Position numbers and translations under genes: made by a program. Source: Streptomyces bluensis (GTDB lineage Bacteria > Actinomycetota > Actinomycetes > Streptomycetales > Streptomycetaceae). Taken from it: DNA of 64,000 nt. The notes below the pieces were generated by a model that saw only the letters and a program-made list of their open reading frames with translations, was not told the origin of the DNA and made no database searches. Positions 35,628 through 44,133 of this stretch are shown one piece after another (within the stretch, counting starts at the first letter, position 1; the number at the start of each line of letters is the position of its first letter). Location of the stretch: contig NZ_BMVM01000013.1 in the NCBI RefSeq assembly GCF_014650715.1, forward strand, positions 124,001 through 188,000, given 5' to 3'.

Positions 35628-37097
35628 TCATTTCTGTGCGGGCTCGGGCTTCCAGTCCGGGTGGCCCGGCATCGGCGGGGTCTTCTTCCCGTAGAGCCAG
35701 GGACGGATGAACCCGCTCAGATCGCGCCCGGCGACACGGGACGCGAGGTCCTCGAAGTCACGCGTGCCGGCGACCCCGTCACGGTGGAGCCGCGCCCAGG
35801 AGCGTTCCAGGCTGTCGAAGGCGGGGCGGCCGATCTCCTGGCGGAGGGCGTAGAGGAAGAGCGCGGCACCGTCGTAGACGATGGGGCGGAAGATGCTGAT
35901 CTTCTGGCCCGGCCTGGGTGCTCTCGGTACCGCCGGCGGGCCTCCGTCGGCGCGCCAGCGGTCGGAGGCGGCGTAGGCCGCCTTCATCCGGGCCTCCAGG
36001 GACTTGCCGGCCTTCTCCTGCGCGTACAGGGCCTCGTACCAGGTGGCGTGTCCCTCGTTGAGCCACAGGTCGGACCAGGTGCGCGGGCTGACGCTGTTGC
36101 CGAACCACTGGTGGGCCAGTTCGTGCACCATGATGGACTCGACGTACCACTGCGGGTACTCGGAGCGGGTGAAGAGCTCTTTCTCGAAGAGAGAGAGGGT
36201 TTGTGTCTCCAGCTCGTAGCCGGTCCGCACGTCCGCGATCAGCACGCCGTACGTCTCGAAGGGGTACGCACCGGCCTTCCGCTCCATCCAGGCGATCTGG
36301 GCGGGTGTCTTCCCGAGCCATGGTTCCAGCGTTGTGCGGTCCTTCGTGGGCACCACGTCACGCAGGGGCAGGCCGTGCGGTCCGGTGCGGCGCAGGACCG
36401 TGGACCGGCCGATGGAGACCTGGGCGAGTTCGGTCGCCATGGGGTGCTGGGTGCGGTACGTCCAGGTCGTGGCCTTGGGGCCGCGGTGCACGCCCACCGG
36501 CACACCGCCGGCCACGGCCGTGTGACCGCGGGGCGCGGTGACCCGGATGGTGAACAGGGCCTTGTCGGAGGGGTGGTCGTTGCACGGGAACACCAGGTGC
36601 GCGGCGTCGGCCTGGTTGGCCATCGCAAGGCCGTCCGCGGTGCGCACCCAGCCGCCGTCCTTGCCCTCGGGGTACACGGGGTCACTGGTGTGGCGCACGG
36701 TGATCCGCAGCGGACTGCCCCCGGGGAGCGGCGCCCGCGGGGTGAGGACCAGGTCCTCACCCGCGCTGGTGAAGGCGGCGGGCGCGCCGTTGACCTCCAC
36801 GGACCGCACCGTCCCGTGCGCGAAGTCGAGGTTGACACGCTTCAGGGGTGCGGTCGTCCGGGCGTCGATGGTGGTGACGGCCGAGAGCGGTTCGCGATTC
36901 GTGCCGGAGTAGGTGAAGTCGAGGTCGTACGACCGGACGTCGTACCCCGGGTTGCCGAGGTACGGGAACAGGCGGTCGCCCACGCCGAGGGGCACGGCCG
37001 GCGAGGGGACGCCTGCGGCGATCAGGCAGACGGAGACGGCGGAGGTGAGCAGCGCCGCCTTGGCGCGACGGGCCCTGGGGCGGGCGGTGAGCAGCAT
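35628..37097 (-). CDS. secreted M1-family metallopeptidase
   Basis: A 489-residue M1 (aminopeptidase N-like) zinc peptidase. An N-terminal signal-like segment (RAKAALLTSAVSVCLIAAGV) predicts export. The zinc site HELAHQWFGN is followed 19 residues later by the third-ligand motif NEGHATWYE. The exopeptidase GxMEN motif is not conserved; the corresponding region reads YELETQT. The length lacks the long C-terminal helical domain of large aminopeptidases, as in other Streptomyces secreted members. The start is ATG 37097. It lies 86 bases upstream of the RelA/SpoT stop on the same strand. Confidence 0.9.
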   Translation of the reverse strand: MLLTARPRARRAKAALLTSAVSVCLIAAGVPSPAVPLGVGDRLFPYLGNPGYDVRSYDLDFTYSGTNREPLSAVTTIDARTTAPLKRVNLDFAHGTVRSVEVNGAPAAFTSAGEDLVLTPRAPLPGGSPLRITVRHTSDPVYPEGKDGGWVRTADGLAMANQADAAHLVFPCNDHPSDKALFTIRVTAPRGHTAVAGGVPVGVHRGPKATTWTYRTQHPMATELAQVSIGRSTVLRRTGPHGLPLRDVVPTKDRTTLEPWLGKTPAQIAWMERKAGAYPFETYGVLIADVRTGYELETQTLSLFEKELFTRSEYPQWYVESIMVHELAHQWFGNSVSPRTWSDLWLNEGHATWYEALYAQEKAGKSLEARMKAAYAASDRWRADGGPPAVPRAPRPGQKISIFRPIVYDGAALFLYALRQEIGRPAFDSLERSWARLHRDGVAGTRDFEDLASRVAGRDLSGFIRPWLYGKKTPPMPGHPDWKPEPAQK

Positions 37098-37182
37098 GCA
37101 CCACCGCTACCAGCGCCGCTGCGCCCCCACGGCGACGACGCGCGGCGGGCGCACTCGAACGGCGGGTCCCTCGGAGCCCGCG

Positions 37183-39465
37183 CTACTGCGTGGCCGGAGC
37201 CTGGTGCTGGGCGCGGCCCACGTCGTACACCCCGGCGACGTTCCGCATCGCGCGCATCAGGGCGGGGAGGTGGGCGGCGTCCGTGAGTTGGAGGGTGTAG
37301 GTGTGGCGGACGCGCTGCTGTGCCGGAGGTTCGACGATGGCGGAGACGATCGCGACGCCCTCCAGGGCGATGGCCTCGGTGAGGTCGGCCAGGAGGTGGG
37401 GCCGCTGGAACGACTCGGCGACCAGCGTGACACGGCACTCGGTGGTGTCACCCCAGCGCACACCGACCTCCGCGCGCCCCGCGCTCTTCATCCGCTCCAC
37501 TCCGGCGCACTCCACGCGGTGGACGGTGACCACTCCCCCGCGGACGGCGAAGCCGGTGACCTCGTCGGGTGGTACGGGCGTACAGCAGCCCGCGAGCCGT
37601 ACGCTCGCGCCGGGCTGGTCCACGGCGACGCTGGAGGAGGCCGAGCGTGCGGCGGAGGCGTCGGCGTCGGGGCGGGCGGACGGTGCGTCGGTGTTCGATC
37701 GGGCAGAGAGGTCGTGGAAGGCGGACGCACCCGCGTCGGCGGGCGCCGGATGGGCCGCCAGCCACCGCTGGATGGCGATGCGTGCGCCGGGAGTGCGGGC
37801 GTGCTCCAGCCACTCTCGGGAGGGCTCGGAGGCAGGGTCCTGGCCCATGAGGAGCTGGACGGTGTCGCCGTCCTTCAGGACCGTACTCAGCGTCGCCAGA
37901 CGGCCGTTGACACGGGCGCCGATACAGGCGTGCGCGTCCTCGCCGTACTGGGCGTACGCGGCGTCCACGCAACTCGCGCCCTCGGGAAGCCCCAATGTGC
38001 CCCCGTCAGGCCGGAAGACGGTGATCTCGCGGTCCTGGGCGAGGTCCTCGCGCAGCGTGGACCAGAAGATGTCGGTGTCCGGGGCCGCCTCCTGCCAGTC
38101 GAGGAGCCGGGAGAGCCAGCCGGGGCGTGTGGGGTCGACGCGCTCGCCGTCACCGCCGGCCGGCCCGGCGTCCGTCTGTACCCCGCCGGACTGTTCCCCT
38201 CCGGTCTGTTCCCCGTCTGTCTGCTCCCCGTCTGTCTGCTCCTCCGTAGGAGGAGCGTAGGGATTGCCGAGCGCGATGACTCCGGCCTCGGCGACCTTGT
38301 GCATCTGGTGCGTGCGGATGAGGACTTCGGCGACCTCGCCGTCCGCGCGTGCGACAGCCGTGTGCAACGACTGGTAGAGGTTGAACTTCGGTACGGCGAT
38401 GAAGTCCTTGAACTCCGAGACGACGGGCGTGAGGCAGGTGTGCAGTTCGCCGAGGACCGCGTAGCAGTCGGCGTCCTCGTTGACGAGGACGAGGAGGCGT
38501 CCGAAGTCGGCGCCGCGCAGCGGCCCGCGCTTGCGCGAGATGCGGTGCACGGAGACGAAGTGCCGTGGCCGGATGACGACTTCGGCCTGGATTCCGGCCT
38601 CGCGCAGCACTCCGCGCACCTCGTCGGCGATCTCGGCGAGCGGGTCGCCGCCGTGCGCCGCGTTGTCGGCGATCAGCTCGCGGGTGTGCTCGTACTCCTC
38701 GGGGTGGAGGATCGCGAAGGCCAGGTCCTCCAGTTCGGTCTTGAGTACCTGGACGCCCAGCCGTTCGGCGAGCGGGATCAGCACGTCCCGGGTGACCTTG
38801 GCGATGCGCTCCTGTTTCTCGGGGCGCATCACGCCCAGGGTGCGCATGTTGTGCAGTCGGTCGGCGAGTTTGATCGACATCACGCGGACGTCGTTGCCGG
38901 TGGCGACGAGCATCTTGCGGAAGGTCTCGGGTTCGGCGGCGGCACCGTAGTCGACCTTCTCCAGCTTGGTGACGCCGTCGACGAGGTAGCGGACCTCCTC
39001 GCCGAACTCCTCGCCTACCTGATCCAGCGTCACCTCGGTGTCCTCGACGGTGTCGTGAAGCAGCGAGGCCGTCAAAGTCGTGGTTTCGGCGCCGAGTTCG
39101 GCGAGGATCAGGGTCACGGCGAGCGGGTGCGTGATGTAGGGCTCGCCGCTCTTGCGCATCTGGCCCCGGTGCGAGGACTCGGCCAACACATAGGCGCGGC
39201 GCAGGGGTTCGAGGTCGGCGTCGGGGTGGTGGGCGCGGTGCGCCTCGGCCACATGGCTGATGGCGTCGGGCACTCGGTCCCGGGCCGTGGGCCCGAGGAG
39301 CGCGGCGCGGCCGAGGCGGCGCAGGTCGATGCGGGGGCGGCCCTTCCTGCGGTGTGCCGGTGGCACGGTCTGCTCGTGCGTGCTGCCCCGTTCGTGCGAA
39401 CTTGAGTGTGGGGAAGGGGGCGTCACAGGGGCGGGCGTGAGAGGGTTCGTGGCCTCCGCACTCAT
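37183..39465 (-). CDS. RelA/SpoT-homologue ppGpp synthetase/hydrolase-like protein
   Basis: A 760-residue long-type RSH protein. The HD hydrolase domain carries HDTVEDTEV. The synthetase domain contains EFKDFIAVPKFNLYQSLHT and the conserved acidic residues in DADCYAVLG and AEVLIRT. The usual arginine of the DLxGxRV segment appears as leucine (ADFGRLLVLV), so synthetase activity may be altered. A low-complexity linker of EQTDG-type repeats (about 401-428) follows, then TGS and C-terminal ACT-like domains (CCTPVPPDEVTGF; HLLADLTEAI). ATG 39465 has GGAGGT 4 bases upstream. Streptomyces usually has a separate main RelA, so this is probably the second copy (RshA type). Confidence 0.92.
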   Translation of the reverse strand: MSAEATNPLTPAPVTPPSPHSSSHERGSTHEQTVPPAHRRKGRPRIDLRRLGRAALLGPTARDRVPDAISHVAEAHRAHHPDADLEPLRRAYVLAESSHRGQMRKSGEPYITHPLAVTLILAELGAETTTLTASLLHDTVEDTEVTLDQVGEEFGEEVRYLVDGVTKLEKVDYGAAAEPETFRKMLVATGNDVRVMSIKLADRLHNMRTLGVMRPEKQERIAKVTRDVLIPLAERLGVQVLKTELEDLAFAILHPEEYEHTRELIADNAAHGGDPLAEIADEVRGVLREAGIQAEVVIRPRHFVSVHRISRKRGPLRGADFGRLLVLVNEDADCYAVLGELHTCLTPVVSEFKDFIAVPKFNLYQSLHTAVARADGEVAEVLIRTHQMHKVAEAGVIALGNPYAPPTEEQTDGEQTDGEQTGGEQSGGVQTDAGPAGGDGERVDPTRPGWLSRLLDWQEAAPDTDIFWSTLREDLAQDREITVFRPDGGTLGLPEGASCVDAAYAQYGEDAHACIGARVNGRLATLSTVLKDGDTVQLLMGQDPASEPSREWLEHARTPGARIAIQRWLAAHPAPADAGASAFHDLSARSNTDAPSARPDADASAARSASSSVAVDQPGASVRLAGCCTPVPPDEVTGFAVRGGVVTVHRVECAGVERMKSAGRAEVGVRWGDTTECRVTLVAESFQRPHLLADLTEAIALEGVAIVSAIVEPPAQQRVRHTYTLQLTDAAHLPALMRAMRNVAGVYDVGRAQHQAPATQ

Positions 39466-39762
39466 GGGCACCTCCGGCTGCGTGGACCGGCGGACGGATA
39501 CCCCTTGGCGTACGGCGGCTCGGGGTATGGCGTGGTTCCCCCGTCCGTGCCGGTGCTTGATGCTATCGAGCCCACCAGGTGCGATGGACCGCCTCCCCCC
39601 GAGCGTGAAACGGATCACCCATTCGAGCGACGTTTCAGAGGTTTACGGTTTTGAGCCACCCAGCGGGCAGTTGGCCATGGAATCGAACCCGCGCACGCCG
39701 CGAAGGGGCGGCATCGAAGCCCCGAGATGCCCGAGTGCCGTGACACCCAGCCTGGCCTCGCC

Positions 39763-40632
39763 TCAACTCGCCACGTTTTCCAGCCAGTCGGCGTCGATCA
39801 CTCCCTCGGCGACGATCACCGCGGGTCCCGTCATCTCGATCTCGCCGTCCGGGCGTTCGGTGATGACGAGGGTTCCGCCGGGAACGTCAACGGTGTAGGT
39901 CGCCGGAGTGCCCGTCACGGCCGGGTCGGTGCCGTCGCGGCGGGCGGTCGCCACGGCGACGGCGCACGCGCCCGTGCCGCACGAGCGGGTCTCGCCGGAG
40001 CCGCGCTCGTGTACGCGCATCGCGACGTGGGCCGGGCCGCGGTCGACCACGAACTCGACGTTGACTCCGTCCGGGTAGACGGAGGCCGGGCTGAACGGCG
40101 GCGCGGAGTACAGGTCGCCGGCGTGCGCGAGGTCGTCGACGAAGGCCACGGCGTGCGGGTTGCCCATGTTCACGTTGCGCGCGGGCCAGCTGTGGTCGCC
40201 GACGCTCACGGTGACGTCCCCTTCGGGGAGGCGCGCCTTGCCCATGCCGACCGTGACGTCACCGTCCTTGTCGATGTGCACGGTCTTCACGCCTCCGCGC
40301 GTGGCGACCGCGAGGTCCCCCTCGGTGACGTGTCCGGCGCGCTGGAGGTAGCGGGCGAAGACCCGTACGCCGTTGCCGCACATCTCCGCGATCGAGCCGT
40401 CGCCGTTGCGGTAGTCCATGAACCATTCCGCCTCGGCCGCCATCGCCGTCGCCTCGGGGTGCGCGGCGGACCGTACGACGTGCAACAGACCGTCCCCGCC
40501 CAGCCCCGCGCGCCGGTCGCACAGGGCGGCCACGGCGGCCGGGGGCAGGTCGATGGCGTTGTCCGGGTCCGGGATGATCACGAAGTCGTTCTCGGTCCCG
40601 TGGCCTTTGAGGAAGGCGATCGGCGTGCTCAT
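39763..40632 (-). CDS. dapF: diaminopimelate epimerase
   Basis: A 289-residue PLP-independent epimerase converting LL- to meso-diaminopimelate for lysine and peptidoglycan synthesis. Both catalytic cysteines are visible: MCGNGVR in the first half and SCGTGACAVAV in the second. GHGTENDFVII at the N-terminus and PHAVAFVDD in the middle are family motifs. The length is standard. It lies between the RSH gene and a small membrane-protein gene; its upstream neighbour miaA is on the same strand. Confidence 0.97.
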   Translation of the reverse strand: MSTPIAFLKGHGTENDFVIIPDPDNAIDLPPAAVAALCDRRAGLGGDGLLHVVRSAAHPEATAMAAEAEWFMDYRNGDGSIAEMCGNGVRVFARYLQRAGHVTEGDLAVATRGGVKTVHIDKDGDVTVGMGKARLPEGDVTVSVGDHSWPARNVNMGNPHAVAFVDDLAHAGDLYSAPPFSPASVYPDGVNVEFVVDRGPAHVAMRVHERGSGETRSCGTGACAVAVATARRDGTDPAVTGTPATYTVDVPGGTLVITERPDGEIEMTGPAVIVAEGVIDADWLENVAS

Positions 40633-40680
40633 TCCTCGATCGTACGGTGTGCGTACGACAGTGAGGTCCCCGCGCGGGTG

Positions 40681-41217
40681 TCAGCGCAGCCGGGCGACGC
40701 GCCACACGGCCAGGGCCACCACCGCGAGCACGATCACCGCGTACCCGAGGACCACCCGCCAGTCGGGGCGGCGTCCGGATCCGCGCTGCGGCAGTCCGGG
40801 CCAGGTGGACCCGACGCGGCGGGCCGCCATCATGCCCCAGCCGGCCGCGCAGGAGCAGATCAGCAGGCCGAGCATGGCGACCACGGCACCGCCGTCGCCG
40901 AACTCGAAGGCGAGCGGGAAGGCGAACATCAGGGAGCCCAGGGCGGCCAGGGCGACGATGGGGGCGAGCTGCCAGATCCGCAGCCGGCGCTGGGGCCGGA
41001 GCTCGACCTCGACCTCGGGTCCGGCGGACAGGTCGTCCGCCTCCGGTCCGTCGTCGGTCACTCCGCCCGGCGACTGCTCGTCCGGGCCGTCCGGGCTCAG
41101 GGAGTCCCCGTCCGGGCTCAAGCGGTACCCCTCAAGGGCCTGCTGCTCCCCGTTCTCCGCGGGCTGGTGCTTCGCGGTCTCTGCGTCTTGTGCGGTGTTG
41201 CGAGGGCCGGCCTCCAT
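40681..41217 (-). CDS. hypothetical membrane protein
   Basis: A 178-residue protein. The first 80 or so residues are polar and acidic with a short internal repeat (LSPDGDSLSPDG), probably a disordered cytoplasmic tail. Three hydrophobic segments follow (about 92-110, 115-135, and the C-terminal VVLGYAVIVLAVVALAVW). ATG 41217 is chosen because GGAGGG lies 9 bases upstream. It lies between dapF and miaA. No family recognised. Confidence 0.72.
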   Translation of the reverse strand: MEAGPRNTAQDAETAKHQPAENGEQQALEGYRLSPDGDSLSPDGPDEQSPGGVTDDGPEADDLSAGPEVEVELRPQRRLRIWQLAPIVALAALGSLMFAFPLAFEFGDGGAVVAMLGLLICSCAAGWGMMAARRVGSTWPGLPQRGSGRRPDWRVVLGYAVIVLAVVALAVWRVARLR

Positions 41218-41325
41218 CGCCACGCGCCCTCCCAACTAGGACTTCACTTGGTCGATCGAAGGTCGATGATGGCACGGTCCCGAAGGCCCGGATGACGGCC
41301 GGTGCGTCCCGATGCCATGACGTGA

Positions 41326-42264
41326 TCAGGCTGTAACCGGTCGTTCGACGAACGACAGGGCGAGCTCCGGAAGTTCCGCGTGATCGGCGACGCCCCCGTT
41401 AAGCCAATGCACACGGGGGTCCCGCCTGAACCATGAATCCTGGCGGCGCGCGAAGCGTTTCGTGGCACGCACGGTCTCGGCGCGCGCCTCCTCCTCGGAG
41501 CACTCACCGGCGAGCGCCGCGAGAACCTGCTGGTAGCCGAGCGCGCGCGAGGCCGTGCGCCCCTCGCGCAGCCCTTGCGCCGTGAGCGAGCGCACTTCGT
41601 CGACGAGTCCGGCGTCCCACATGCGGTCGACCCGGCGGGCGATGCGCTCGTCGAGTTCGGGGCGGGGCACGTCGACACCGATCTGGACCGTGTCGTAGAC
41701 GGAGTCGTGGCCCGGGAGGTTGGCGGTGAAGGGCTTGCCGGTGATCTCGATGACCTCAAGGGCGCGGACGATGCGGCGACCGTTGCTGGGCAGGATCGCC
41801 TGGGCCGCCTCGGGGTCGGCGGCCGCCAGGCGGGCGTGCAGGGCGCCGGAGCCGCGCAGGGTGAGTTCCTCCTCCAGGCGGGCGCGGACCTCGGGGTCGG
41901 TGCCGGGGAACTCCAGGTTGTCGACGGCGCCACGGACGTACAGCCCGGAGCCGCCCACCAGGATGGGCCAGCGGCCCTCGGCGAGCAGGGCGTCGATGCG
42001 CGCGCGGGCGAGCCGCTGGTACTCGGCGACGCTGGCCGTGACCGTCACGTCCCAGATGTCCAGGAGGTGGTGGGGGACCCCGCCGCGCTCCTCGCGTGTC
42101 AGTTTGGCGGTGCCGATGTCCATCCCCCGGTAGAGCTGCATCGAGTCGGCGTTGACGATCTCGCCGCCGAGGCGCTGGGCGAGGAAGACGCCGAGATCGG
42201 ACTTTCCGGCAGCGGTGGGTCCGACGACGGCGATGACACGGGGGGCGGCGGGTGTGGTGCTCAC
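41326..42264 (-). CDS. miaA: tRNA dimethylallyltransferase
   Basis: A 312-residue MiaA, which adds the dimethylallyl group to A37 of tRNAs reading UNN codons. The P-loop GPTAAGKSDLG, NADSMQLYRGMDIGTAK and the DVPRPEL/RGYQ-type regions (ALGYQQVL) are present. The start is GTG 42264, giving the standard family length; the longer open frame upstream is not coding. Together with miaB about 3 kb away it completes the ms2i6A tRNA modification route. Confidence 0.96.
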   Translation of the reverse strand: MSTTPAAPRVIAVVGPTAAGKSDLGVFLAQRLGGEIVNADSMQLYRGMDIGTAKLTREERGGVPHHLLDIWDVTVTASVAEYQRLARARIDALLAEGRWPILVGGSGLYVRGAVDNLEFPGTDPEVRARLEEELTLRGSGALHARLAAADPEAAQAILPSNGRRIVRALEVIEITGKPFTANLPGHDSVYDTVQIGVDVPRPELDERIARRVDRMWDAGLVDEVRSLTAQGLREGRTASRALGYQQVLAALAGECSEEEARAETVRATKRFARRQDSWFRRDPRVHWLNGGVADHAELPELALSFVERPVTA

Positions 42265-42445
42265 CGCCCCAGTCTCGCAAACCCCCGGGGCCGCCCTCGA
42301 ACGAGTTACGTGACGGCGCCGGGGCGGGGTCGTTCCCTGTTGCGAGGTTCGGACCGCCGGATGTGAGTACCGGTGACCCGGGCGACGCAACAGGACGCAC
42401 CGGGCGACGCGGGATTTCGCCCGCACGAGTAACGTTGGAGTGGAT

Positions 42446-42706
42446 ATGGGCGTTTTTGCGCGACTTTTTCGGAAGGCGAAGGCAACGGAGGAGGCGTCAA
42501 CCGCCGAGGCGCAGGCCGATGCGCCAGCGGCCGAGTCCGAGGCACAAGGGACGGACGAGGGGAAGCGGCCGAAGAGGAAGATCGCGCCGGAGGGGCCCGG
42601 TGCGGGCGACGACGTGGAGATCCCGAAGCAGCAGACCGCCGAGCAGGCCGCCGACAACGGGGCCGGCGAGAGCGCCGCACATGACTGTTGTCCCGCGGGA
42701 AGGTGA
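42446..42706 (+). CDS. small acidic hypothetical protein upstream of the antitoxin gene
   Basis: An 86-residue protein with a short basic start (MGVFARLFRKAK) followed by a long Glu/Ala/Asp-rich, predicted disordered tail. ATG 42446 has GGAG 5 bases upstream. It ends 3 bases before the antitoxin-like gene, whose ribosome-binding site lies inside this gene, so the two are translated together. No characterised family is recognised. Confidence 0.65.
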   Translation: MGVFARLFRKAKATEEASTAEAQADAPAAESEAQGTDEGKRPKRKIAPEGPGAGDDVEIPKQQTAEQAADNGAGESAAHDCCPAGR

Positions 42707-42709
42707 ACC

Positions 42710-42988
42710 ATGAGTCTTCTGCATAACGTGAAGTCCAAACTCGCCCCGGCCAAGGAAAAGGTCTCGCACCTCGCGCAGAAGCACGAGGACAAGATCGACA
42801 AGTTCGAGCGCGGTCTCGACAAGCTCGCGAACGCGGTCGACAAGAAGACCAAGGGCAAGTACAGCGACCGGATCCACTCGGGCACGGGCAAGGCGAAGGA
42901 CGCCATGGACCGACTCGCGCACAAGGACAGCGGCATCTCCGCGCCCCCGCCGGACGCGCCGCCACCGCCACCGCCACCGGCTTCCTGA
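42710..42988 (+). CDS. MT0933-type antitoxin-like protein
   Basis: A 92-residue, lysine-rich helical protein resembling the MT0933/Rv0909-like antitoxin family (segments KSKLAPAKEKVSHLAQKHEDKI and VDKKTKGKYSDRIHSGTGKAKD). The C-terminus is a proline-rich tail (PPPDAPPPPPPPAS). In mycobacteria the family antitoxin is paired with an SRPBCC-fold toxin; no such gene is adjacent here. The only partner is the acidic protein upstream, so a toxin-antitoxin role is unproven. Confidence 0.78.
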   Translation: MSLLHNVKSKLAPAKEKVSHLAQKHEDKIDKFERGLDKLANAVDKKTKGKYSDRIHSGTGKAKDAMDRLAHKDSGISAPPPDAPPPPPPPAS

Positions 42989-42994
42989 GCGACA

Positions 42995-43043
42995 CGACAC
43001 GGCACAACAGCCGCGGAGGCTCCGCGGCTGTTGTGCCGTGTCG
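42995..43043. terminator. very strong bidirectional terminator
   Basis: The 24-base perfect arms at 42995-43018 and 43020-43043 (left arm begins CGACACGGCACAAC) are separated by a single base. The hairpin ends the antitoxin unit and the convergent dioxygenase-like gene. Confidence 0.88.
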
Positions 43044-43053
43044 GGCGCTGTGC

Positions 43054-43794
43054 CTACGACCAGGCCGCCACCAGGTAGCCCACCCCGTACGGTGCCTCGT
43101 CGTAGAGGAGCGAGCCCGACAGGGCCGTGTGCTCGGCCGCTCCGGCGAGGATCTGCCAGGGGGCGCGGCCGGAGGCCTTGAGTTCGTGGGCCAGGGCGCT
43201 GTCCAGGGCCTTGAGGGCCGGGACGTCCGCCGAGCCGAGCGCGCGGGCGACCTCGGCGTCGAAGCCGGCGGCGCGCTCGTCGAGGTAACCGGGTGCCTTG
43301 AGGGTGCGGCACGCGCTGGCGTCGCCCATGACGAGCAGGGCCACCCGCTGGTCGGGCGCCACGAGCTCCTGCCCGGCGCGGACGCAGTGCTCGGCCTCCA
43401 GTAGGTCCCCCACGCCGAGGCCCTCCACGGGCACGTCGGGCCGGTCCGTGTGCCCCAGCAGCCAGGCGGCCACGGCCAGTGAGGGCGGAAGCCCGCGCCC
43501 CGGAGCCGTGGGATCCAGGTCCGGGGCCGTGGGGTCCGGTCTGCCGCGTCCCAGGCGTACGTCGACGTCCACGCCGAAGCCGCGGAACGAGCCCGGCGTA
43601 CCCTCCGCGTACCGTCCCTGCCCGGTCTCGTCGGCCGGGCCGACGACCACCAGCCGGTCGGGGCGTGCCGCGGCGAGGACCCCGAGCGCGTCCGCGCACG
43701 CGGCCCGCGCGGCGTCCAGTTCTGGCGCCGCACCCGCGGCGACCTCGGGCACGAGCAGCGGCGGACAGGGGCAGACGGCGGCGGCGACAAGCAT
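43054..43794 (-). CDS. class III extradiol dioxygenase subunit B-like protein
   Basis: A 246-residue protein of the LigB/MEMO-like fold, annotated in many actinobacteria as class III extradiol dioxygenase-like. It begins LVAAAVCPCPPLLVPEV; the usual metal-binding histidines at the N-terminus are poorly conserved (CPCPP in place of an HxP-type motif), so ring-cleaving activity is doubtful. Later conserved-looking segments are LLVMGDASACRT and YGVGYLVAAWS. It lies just after miaB and the RelE-like gene, a usual Streptomyces arrangement, and may have a housekeeping role. Confidence 0.78.
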   Translation of the reverse strand: MLVAAAVCPCPPLLVPEVAAGAAPELDAARAACADALGVLAAARPDRLVVVGPADETGQGRYAEGTPGSFRGFGVDVDVRLGRGRPDPTAPDLDPTAPGRGLPPSLAVAAWLLGHTDRPDVPVEGLGVGDLLEAEHCVRAGQELVAPDQRVALLVMGDASACRTLKAPGYLDERAAGFDAEVARALGSADVPALKALDSALAHELKASGRAPWQILAGAAEHTALSGSLLYDEAPYGVGYLVAAWS

Positions 43795-43828
43795 GACCGG
43801 CAGGGTAACCCGGCAGAACGGCGGCGTG

Positions 43829-44098
43829 TCAGTCCTCGATCAGCACGTCAGTGAGGTCGATGACCGTGAGGACGAGCACCACGAGTTTGCCGTCACTGAT
43901 CACGTACTCGATGAACAGGTTGCGCGAGAGGGCGATCTCTCGCGTGGTCTCGTCGCCGCGGACGGGGTGGGAGAGCTTGTGCCGCGGGTCGGTCACCAGG
44001 ATGGCCAGGCCACGCTCCAGCACGTCACGCCGGTCGGCGGGCAGGCTGTCGCGCACTTCGGCGGCTTCTTCGGTGAACGCGACTCGGTACGGCAACAT
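43829..44098 (-). CDS. RelE/ParE-like small protein
   Basis: An 89-residue protein with a RelE-type layout: an N-terminal YRVAFTEEAAEVRDSLP helix, a central basic region, and a C-terminal strand pair (NLFIEYVISDGKLVVLVLTVIDL). AAGGAG lies 6 bases before ATG 44098. No antitoxin gene adjoins it on either side; the MT0933-type antitoxin gene is about 840 bases away on the other strand. The RelE fold is an inference from pattern, and toxin activity is not shown. Confidence 0.6.
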   Translation of the reverse strand: MLPYRVAFTEEAAEVRDSLPADRRDVLERGLAILVTDPRHKLSHPVRGDETTREIALSRNLFIEYVISDGKLVVLVLTVIDLTDVLIED

Positions 44099-44133
44099 GG
44101 GGTGCTCCTTTCCGCCCGTAGTGTGCCAGGCCC

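Noticed and set aside
39660..39720. Possible tRNA on the minus strand (GGTTCGATTCC resembles a T-loop near 39678-39690)
   Set aside because: The flanking bases do not form a 5-base T stem, an acceptor stem or an anticodon arm.
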